Shown here in pieces: positions 5,354-9,953 of a DNA stretch of 9,953 bases. The DNA lies in the NCBI GenBank assembly GCA_947585525.1, contig CANPXA010000052.1:1-9953 (forward strand), given 5' to 3'. The notes beneath the pieces were generated by a model. It had not been told where the DNA came from and searched no databases. It saw only the letters and a program-made list of their open reading frames with translations. Numbering within the stretch: position 1 is the stretch's first letter; every line of letters starts with the position of its first letter. Position numbers and translations under genes: made by a program. The stretch comes from an uncultured Akkermansia sp. GTDB lineage: Bacteria > Verrucomicrobiota > Verrucomicrobiia > Verrucomicrobiales > Akkermansiaceae.

Positions 5354-6952
5354 ATGCGAACGGCAGATTTTCTTGTGATCGGATGTGGTGTAGCAGGGCT
5401 GAGTTTTGCTCTGAAGGCCGCTGCGCACGGCAGTGTTATCGTTCTCTGCAAGAGCGATCCGCTCATTTCCAGCTCAGCCAAAGCGCAGGGGGGCATTGCT
5501 GCTGTCATTGACAAAAACGATAGTTTTGAAGACCACATAGCTGATACCCTTGACGCCGGAGCCGGACTCTGCGACGAAGAGGCGGTGCGCACCATAGTCA
5601 CAGAAGCGCCGGCGGCTATCAGAGACCTCCTCGCCTGGGGCGTTGACTTTGACCAAATGAAGGACGGCAAGTTCGAACTCGGTCGCGAGGGCGGACACGG
5701 CAAACGGCGCATCCTGCACGCTAAAGACACCACAGGGTTAGAGATATCCACTAAACTCCTGGAGTGCGCCAAACGCCACCCGAATATCACCCTGTTGGAC
5801 CACCGAATCGCCATCGACCTCATCACCACGGCGAAGCTAGGTTGTGTGACGGAGGACCGCGTGTTGGGCGCTTACGTGCTGGATCCCGCCTCCGGGGAGG
5901 TAGAGATTTTCCGCAGCGACCGTGTGTTGCTCGCCACGGGGGGCACGGGTCGCGTCTATATGTACACCACCAATCCGCCCACGGCAACGGGAGACGGCAT
6001 CGCCATGGCCTGGCGCGCCGGAGCCCATATCTCCAACATGGAGTTCGTTCAGTTCCATCCCACCACCTTCTACAACCCCAAGAGCACCGACCGCGAAGGC
6101 CTCACCTTTCTCATCTCCGAGGCAGTGCGCGGGGAGGGCGGTATCCTGAGGGGACCCGACGGACAGGAGTTCATGCAGAAGTACGACTCCCGCAAGAGCC
6201 TGGCGCCGCGCGATATCGTAGCGCGCGCTATCAACAGCGAGATCCTGCGTACCGGACATCCCTGCATGTACCTAGATATGACGCATAAGCCCGTCGGCTT
6301 CATGGCAGAGCGGTTTCCGTACATCTACGAGACCTGCAAAAGCTACGGCATCGACGCCGAAAAGGACATGATTCCCGTTGTCCCCTCCGCCCACTACCAA
6401 TGCGGCGGCGTGAAAACTGATACAAACGGGCAGACCTCTCTGCGCGGTCTCTTCGTTGCAGGAGAAAGCGGCTGCACCGGCTTGCACGGAGCGAACCGTC
6501 TCGCCAGCAATTCTCTGCTCGAGTGCGTCGTCATCACCAAACGAGCCCTCGCCACGATACTCACTCGTCTCCCGCTCGCCCACGCGCCGGAGTCGTACCC
6601 CATCCCCGAGTGGAAACACGGCGACCGCGTGCCGCAGGACGACCTCGCCATCCTCTACCACTGCTGGGACGAAGTGAGGCGCACAATGACGGACTACGTG
6701 AGTATCGTCCGCACGAACCACCGCCTCCAGCGCGCCGCCACTCGCCTGCGCAACATCAACCGCGAGATTCATGAATACTACTGGGGCTACCGAGTCACTC
6801 CGGAAATTCTTGACCTGCGGAACCTCGCTCTCACCGCTTCGCTGATCATCGACTGCGCCATCCGCCGCCAGGAATCCCGTGGGCTGCACTACAACCTAGA
6901 TGCCACGGAGAAACTGCTCCACGCCCGTCCAACAATCCTCCACAACGGCTGA
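5354..6952 (+). CDS. nadB: L-aspartate oxidase
   Basis: NadB is a cytoplasmic FAD enzyme that oxidises L-aspartate to iminoaspartate, the first step of de novo NAD synthesis, normally handed to NadA (not in this window). The 532 residues match the family length. Motifs: FAD-binding GCGVAG (10-15); AKAQGGIAAV (42-51); REGGHGKRRILH (111-122); FVQFHPTTFY with His235 (231-240); PRDIVARAI with Arg291 (285-293); SAHYQCGGV with His347 (345-353); TGLHGANRLASNSLLEC (375-391); ESRGLHY (507-513). The active-site His and Arg positions expected for this succinate dehydrogenase-like flavoprotein family are all present. I chose ATG 5354 over the in-frame ATG 5324 because the protein then begins as NadB should and because 5324 lies within the promoter. 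It appears to head an operon: the next gene starts 14 bases after the stop. Confidence 0.96.
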   Translation: MRTADFLVIGCGVAGLSFALKAAAHGSVIVLCKSDPLISSSAKAQGGIAAVIDKNDSFEDHIADTLDAGAGLCDEEAVRTIVTEAPAAIRDLLAWGVDFDQMKDGKFELGREGGHGKRRILHAKDTTGLEISTKLLECAKRHPNITLLDHRIAIDLITTAKLGCVTEDRVLGAYVLDPASGEVEIFRSDRVLLATGGTGRVYMYTTNPPTATGDGIAMAWRAGAHISNMEFVQFHPTTFYNPKSTDREGLTFLISEAVRGEGGILRGPDGQEFMQKYDSRKSLAPRDIVARAINSEILRTGHPCMYLDMTHKPVGFMAERFPYIYETCKSYGIDAEKDMIPVVPSAHYQCGGVKTDTNGQTSLRGLFVAGESGCTGLHGANRLASNSLLECVVITKRALATILTRLPLAHAPESYPIPEWKHGDRVPQDDLAILYHCWDEVRRTMTDYVSIVRTNHRLQRAATRLRNINREIHEYYWGYRVTPEILDLRNLALTASLIIDCAIRRQESRGLHYNLDATEKLLHARPTILHNG

Positions 6953-6966
6953 TCTCTTTCCCCGCC

Positions 6967-7923
6967 ATGTCCTTCCGGATGATTTTTCTTTCCTTCGCTC
7001 TGGCCTTGCTTTCGCTCTGCCACGCTGCCTCTATCACCGGAAGTAGTACAAATCGGGAGAGGAAGGGCGAGAACTCGCGGCAGACTTACCAGCCGGCGCG
7101 CACCTCGGAACCTCGTGTGATGAGCAAGGAAAAACTCAAGGAGCTCGCCATCAAGGCCGGTCCCATCAAACCCTCCATCGATCAGAGCAAACGAAAAAAT
7201 TTCCCGGATCCCAAAAAGCATCCCACTCCCCCACGCCCGGGCGCCTTCCCTTGGCACTTCGACATCACCGCTACCTATTTCTTCATCGGAGAGCGTGCCA
7301 CTCGCCGCAACCCCACCCCGAACACAGCCAGCAGCTGGGACAGCGCCTGGGATGACAACTACGGCGGCTACGACGATCCCGACCCGAAAAAACGCGACCC
7401 CGTTACCTTCGCGCCGCTCGGCTTCAAGCCCCGCCTCAACCCCTTTTATGTGGCCCTGCCCTACAACGACATCGACCGCGGAGGTCCCAAACCGGAAGCT
7501 CCGAAGGTGATCCCTTGGTATCGTCGTGACAAGGATGGCAAGTATGAATCGACCTGCCGAGGAACTTGGGTGCAGATCTACTACAAAGGGCGCTACTGCT
7601 TTGCCCAGTGGGAGGATTGCGGTCCGTTTCTCACGGATGATTGGGAGTACGTATTCAAAGGAAAACGTCCACGCAACACGAACAACCAATGCGCCGGTAT
7701 CGATATTTCCCCGGCCGTGCGTGACTACCTCGGCATCCCCGGCGGCAGCGCCGTCGTGCACTGGCGCTTCGTCGATTTCTCCCTCGTTCCCGGCGGACCC
7801 TGGGCGAAGTTCGGTAAAGACAACCCGTTTATCAACCCTGCCCTCAAGGAAGCCATCCGTAAGTACGGTCTCAAGTACAACATCAAGACCGCGCCGACCC
7901 CGCCGAGTCAAACCCAAAAATAG
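6967..7923 (+). CDS. Secreted double-psi beta-barrel-like protein, Verrucomicrobiota type
   Basis: The function is not established. The 318-residue product has a clear signal peptide (about 1-20, cleavage after CHA). A charged linker follows, then an aromatic-rich domain from about 93: WHFDITATYFF (96-106), NPFYVALPYND (158-168), WVQIYYKGRYCFAQWEDCGPF (in 201-221), DDWEYVF (224-230), CAGIDISPAVRDYLGI (242-257), VVHWRFVDF (263-271), GPWAKFG (277-283). The order 'barrel strand, D-GPF, then IDISPA' recalls RlpA-like double-psi beta barrels, some of which bind or cut peptidoglycan; that is inference. From memory, similar proteins are frequent in Verrucomicrobiota. Four Cys (197, 211, 218, 242) in the exported domain could form disulfides. 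ATG 6967 sits 14 bases after nadB with no Shine-Dalgarno but a pyrimidine-rich CCCCGCC leader. Confidence 0.85.
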   Translation: MSFRMIFLSFALALLSLCHAASITGSSTNRERKGENSRQTYQPARTSEPRVMSKEKLKELAIKAGPIKPSIDQSKRKNFPDPKKHPTPPRPGAFPWHFDITATYFFIGERATRRNPTPNTASSWDSAWDDNYGGYDDPDPKKRDPVTFAPLGFKPRLNPFYVALPYNDIDRGGPKPEAPKVIPWYRRDKDGKYESTCRGTWVQIYYKGRYCFAQWEDCGPFLTDDWEYVFKGKRPRNTNNQCAGIDISPAVRDYLGIPGGSAVVHWRFVDFSLVPGGPWAKFGKDNPFINPALKEAIRKYGLKYNIKTAPTPPSQTQK

Positions 7924-7946
7924 TTTTTCCCCTCCCTCTCCCCGCC

Positions 7947-8933
7947 ATGTTCTCTTCGCTCATCTTTGACTGGTCTGGTACGCTGTGCGATGACCTGACC
8001 CTCACGCTCCAGGCCACCAACTACGTGATCTCACAGTACAAGTTGCCGGCGCTGACCCGCGAGCAATTTCGCGCGGAATTCCAACTTCCCTACCCCGCCT
8101 ACTACTCATGGAAAACGCCGGGTGTTCCCATCGAGGAACTTGAGGACCATTACCGACATATCCTGAACTCACCCGAGGCTGAGCCCGTCACCGTGCTGCC
8201 GCACGCACGCGAGTTTCTCGACTACTGCCGGGCGCGCGGCATCCGCTGCTTCATCCTTTCAAGCATGGATTCGCTCGCCTTCGACCGGCAGGCAAAAGAA
8301 CTCGGCGTATTTGATTACTTTGAAGGCATTCACACCGGCATCCTCAACAAGGAGGCTCACATCCACTCCCTCCTCGCACAACATGGTCTCGACCCGCATC
8401 AAACCGCCTTCATCGGCGATATGCAGCACGACATGGCGGCTGCTCACTGCGCCGGCGTCTGCGCCATCGGCGTGCTGACCGGCTACAACAACGCCGCCCA
8501 ACTCTGTGAGGCGTCACCCGACCTCGTGGTGCCGCACTTGGGCGCCCTGCAGACGCTCATGCAGCGCAGCGATTCCCTCCTCCCCGGGGAACAAGTGCAG
8601 CTCCACGGACTTTCCTTCACCTGCCGCCTGGGAGTCCCGGATGACGAGCGCGCCACTCCCCAGCCCGTGCAGGCCGATGTCACCATCACGCCCCCTGCCT
8701 CCTTCGGCGACATGAAGGATGATCTTGCGCACACCATCGATTACGATGTCCTCTCTCGGCGCCTCATCGAACTGGCACAGGCAGAACCCACTGCACTGCT
8801 GGAGACACTGGCGCACAAGCTGGCGGTCTGTTGTGTGCGAGAGTTCGGCGCAACGGCCTCCACAGTGCAGCTCCGCAAATTCATCCTTCCCAACACCGAC
8901 TTTGTCTCCGCCACCGCCCACGCGCGGAAATGA
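7947..8933 (+). CDS. HAD phosphatase-dihydroneopterin aldolase (FolB) fusion
   Basis: Two enzymes sit in one 328-residue chain. Residues 1-about 205 are a HAD-superfamily hydrolase: motif I FDWSGTL (7-13; nucleophile Asp8), helical cap about 17-85, motif II LSS (104-106), motif III Lys135, motif IV GDMQHD (157-162). The second motif I position, normally Asp, is Ser10. Residues about 212-328 are FolB-like: LHGLSFTCRLGV (219-230), Glu234, DYDVL with Tyr266, LETLA with Glu286, and QLRKF with Lys311, matching the catalytic Glu, Tyr and Lys of dihydroneopterin aldolase. FolB converts dihydroneopterin to 6-hydroxymethyl-dihydropterin plus glycolaldehyde in folate synthesis; its substrate arises by phosphatase action on dihydroneopterin phosphate. 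The HAD half may do that step (inference). The aldolase half could instead be an epimerase-type relative. ATG 7947 follows the previous gene by 23 bases, again after a CCCCGCC leader. Confidence 0.9.
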   Translation: MFSSLIFDWSGTLCDDLTLTLQATNYVISQYKLPALTREQFRAEFQLPYPAYYSWKTPGVPIEELEDHYRHILNSPEAEPVTVLPHAREFLDYCRARGIRCFILSSMDSLAFDRQAKELGVFDYFEGIHTGILNKEAHIHSLLAQHGLDPHQTAFIGDMQHDMAAAHCAGVCAIGVLTGYNNAAQLCEASPDLVVPHLGALQTLMQRSDSLLPGEQVQLHGLSFTCRLGVPDDERATPQPVQADVTITPPASFGDMKDDLAHTIDYDVLSRRLIELAQAEPTALLETLAHKLAVCCVREFGATASTVQLRKFILPNTDFVSATAHARK

Positions 8934-8934
8934 C

Positions 8935-9096
8935 CCCACCGTCACCCGCGCCCAAATGGCCCAAAAGCTGGGATTGAGTTTGAGAACGATCGATTATAAT
9001 CTTAGAAATCTAAAGATGAAGGGCTTTTTGACTCACTCTGGGTCAAAGAAAAATGGCAAGTGGCTCCTGAAGAAAAAATCACTAGGAGGTTTCTAA
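8935..9096 (+). pseudogene. 3' remnant of an AlbA_2/winged-helix gene
   Basis: The frame ending in TAA at 9094-9096 encodes a winged-helix tail: VTRAQMAQKLGLSLRTID followed by YNLRNLKMKGFLTHSG and KKNGKWLL. This is the usual C-terminus of proteins with an N-terminal AlbA_2 (Schlafen-type) domain, such as the one starting at 9712. The homology begins within a few bases of the stop of the upstream gene (8933), with no room for its N-terminal parts. The only in-frame ATG (8956) would cut into the domain and lacks a Shine-Dalgarno. I read it as a truncated gene; a free-standing 46-residue DNA-binding peptide is possible but less likely. Composition turns AT-rich inside it, unlike the genes to the left. 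Confidence 0.65.
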
Positions 9097-9371
9097 GTCG
9101 ATGTTTCTGTACCTACTTTGCTCTTGCTCCCGATCATCACCCTTCAAATTGCAGTATAAATTTGCAGTATAAATTGCGAAAGCGTGGCTTGATCGCTTCT
9201 ATATTCGGTTCAGTAACTTCATCATCATCAGTAAATTGTTTTGTTTACCTGTTATAGACTATGGTTCGTGGCAAGGTTGTGAACATTGCACCATAAATTG
9301 CGGAGGCCTGGTGAGGATTGCAAAATTCAATGCAACAGGTCGATAGCACAAAAGAGAGAGATCGGTTATTT
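9097..9371. other. AT-rich gene-free stretch with short tandem repeats
   Basis: No credible gene is visible on either strand. At 9146-9180 there are nearly three tandem units: AAATTGCAGTAT (9146-9157), AAATTTGCAGTAT (9158-9170) and AAATTGCGAA (9171-9180). The phrase ATAAATTGCG returns at 9293-9302, and CAAAATTCAA, a relative of the boxes further right, lies at 9321-9330. The base composition is clearly lower in G+C than in the genes to the left, consistent with acquired DNA. Confidence 0.6.
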
Positions 9372-9493
9372 AAAAAAGTTGAATTTTGCATCAAATTTAC
9401 CCCAAATTCAACGCAAATTCAAAAGGGTACTTTTACTAAAATCTCATATTCAATATCTTGCGATATGCGAAATTCTGCGGCAATTCGCTCGAC
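9372..9493 (+). repeat. Direct duplication, unit A, with CAAATT boxes
   Basis: The first 51 bases (9372-9422) equal unit B (9541-9591) except for one base. A diverged middle follows, and CGAAATTCTGCG recurs at the same offset (9468 here, 9637 in B), so about 122 bp were duplicated. Inside are CAAATTTA (9392), CAAATTCA (9403) and CAAATTCA (9414), exactly 11 bp apart, and an inverted pair GTTGAATTT (9378-9386) with AAATTCAAC (9404-9412). The end of this unit has CTCGAC where unit B has the -35 TTGACA. Open frames through here are by-products of the repeat. Confidence 0.85.
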
Positions 9494-9540
9494 GTCTTGC
9501 CTATACCGTCGGAGCAACCGCATTTGGGAGATCCTCGTTG

Positions 9541-9662
9541 AAAAAAGTTGAATTTTGCATCAAATTTGCCCCAAATTCAACGCAAATTCAACACATGATC
9601 TCCGTTATATATTGATAATCTGTCAATTTAATCATACGAAATTCTGCGTCAATTCCCTTGAC
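9541..9662 (+). repeat. Direct duplication, unit B, leading into a promoter
   Basis: This is the second copy, offset 169 bp from unit A. The same three boxes lie at 9561, 9572 and 9583, and the inverted pair at 9547-9555 and 9573-9581. It runs directly into the -35 element at 9658, so the boxes lie about 70-100 bp upstream of the -35. This suits an operator or activator array for the gene at 9712. Identity is highest over the box array and lowest between it and the promoter. Confidence 0.85.
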
Positions 9663-9686
9663 AGCATCCCCTCAGGGTGGTACAGT
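9658..9686 (+). promoter_or_regulatory. Promoter of the AlbA_2 gene
   Basis: A perfect -35 TTGACA (9658-9663), 17 bases, then TACAGT (9681-9686; four of six). The start of transcription would be near 9693, leaving about 20 bases before the proposed TTG start, which contain AAGGAGG. Confidence 0.65.
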
Positions 9687-9711
9687 ATGAGTGATGAAGG
9701 AGGAAACGACA

Positions 9712-9953
9712 TTGGAACACATCCTCTCCGAGCTGCTCACAGCGGGAGAAAATGAGGTGATAGAGTTCAAGGAAGCCCATAAGGGGAAATGGCCAGACTT
9801 TATCGGAAAGTATGTGTCGGCTCTGAGCAACGAAGCGAATTTACGTGGAGTGGATTTCGGCTGGCTTTGTTTTGGCGTAGCGGACAAGCCAAAGGGAAAC
9901 ACGGGCGCGCGTCTGGTCGGCACCCATGCCGTAATTGATCAAAACCTGAAATA
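9712..9953 (+). CDS. AlbA_2 (Schlafen-type) domain protein, N-terminal part
   Basis: This gene is cut by the right edge; 80 codons are visible. The peptide has GENEVIEFKEAH (12-23) and YVSALSNEANLRG (34-46) followed by GWLCFGVAD (50-58), which are hallmarks of the AlbA_2 domain found in putative transcriptional regulators and ATP-binding RecG-like proteins, usually ending in a winged helix. Such proteins are common in accessory regions; their molecular role is mostly unproven. TTG 9712 is chosen because AAGGAGG (9697-9703), the best Shine-Dalgarno in the window, lies 8 bases ahead. ATG 9694 in the same frame would lie at the predicted transcription start. A duplicated box array lies upstream, and a C-terminal remnant of the same kind of gene lies at 8935-9096. 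Confidence 0.82.
   Translation, partial: MEHILSELLTAGENEVIEFKEAHKGKWPDFIGKYVSALSNEANLRGVDFGWLCFGVADKPKGNTGARLVGTHAVIDQNLK

Noticed and set aside
9020..9058. Possible terminator hairpin with TTTGAC/GTCAAA followed by A-rich DNA
   Set aside because: It is a short imperfect stem inside the winged-helix remnant and has no T tract after it on the plus strand.
9286..9615. 109-codon plus-strand open frame, and an overlapping 77-codon one, across the AT-rich zone
   Set aside because: Their repeated peptide segments come only from the duplicated DNA read in shifted frames; there is no Shine-Dalgarno and no domain, and the conserved parts look like binding-site arrays.

Overview
The window looks like chromosomal DNA of a Gram-negative bacterium. 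My best guess is the Verrucomicrobiota or a nearby member of the PVC group. This rests on a type III glutamine synthetase, a lipid A kinase (LpxK), a secreted tryptophan-rich protein of a type I associate with Verrucomicrobiota, and genes that mostly lack strong Shine-Dalgarno sites. The assignment is by recall of family resemblance, not by a search.

Layout, left to right. At the left edge a strong leftward sigma-70-type promoter (79-107) drives an unidentified transcript that leaves the window. Next comes glnN on the minus strand (246-2351), with a hairpin terminator behind it and a full-consensus sigma-54 (-24/-12) promoter in front (2420-2436). Three phased ACATTTTT boxes lie where an enhancer-binding protein would be expected. 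The glnN/lpxK divergent region also holds copy 1 of a two-hairpin intergenic repeat. On the plus strand follow lpxK (2812-4029), a proline-rich probable lipoprotein (4172-5092) closed by a clear terminator, copy 2 of the repeat, and a promoter leading into a tight three-gene run: nadB, a secreted double-psi beta-barrel-like protein, and a fusion of a HAD phosphatase domain to a dihydroneopterin aldolase (FolB) domain.

Immediately after the fusion gene the character changes. A 3' remnant of an AlbA_2 (Schlafen-type)/winged-helix gene (8935-9096) is followed by about 560 bp of AT-rich, gene-free DNA. This stretch carries short tandem repeats and a roughly 122-bp direct duplication containing three CAAATT boxes at exact 11-bp spacing. 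A good promoter, a consensus Shine-Dalgarno and the N-terminal part of a second AlbA_2 gene then run off the right edge. This end looks like an accessory or island boundary.

Functional themes are nitrogen assimilation (glnN), outer-membrane lipid A (lpxK), and cofactor synthesis (nadB for NAD, the HAD-FolB fusion probably for folate). The most interesting items are the HAD-FolB fusion, which could join an often unassigned phosphatase step of folate synthesis to the next enzyme; the covarying hairpin repeat upstream of lpxK and nadB; the sigma-54 control of glnN; and the duplicated operator-like arrays in front of the AlbA_2 gene.
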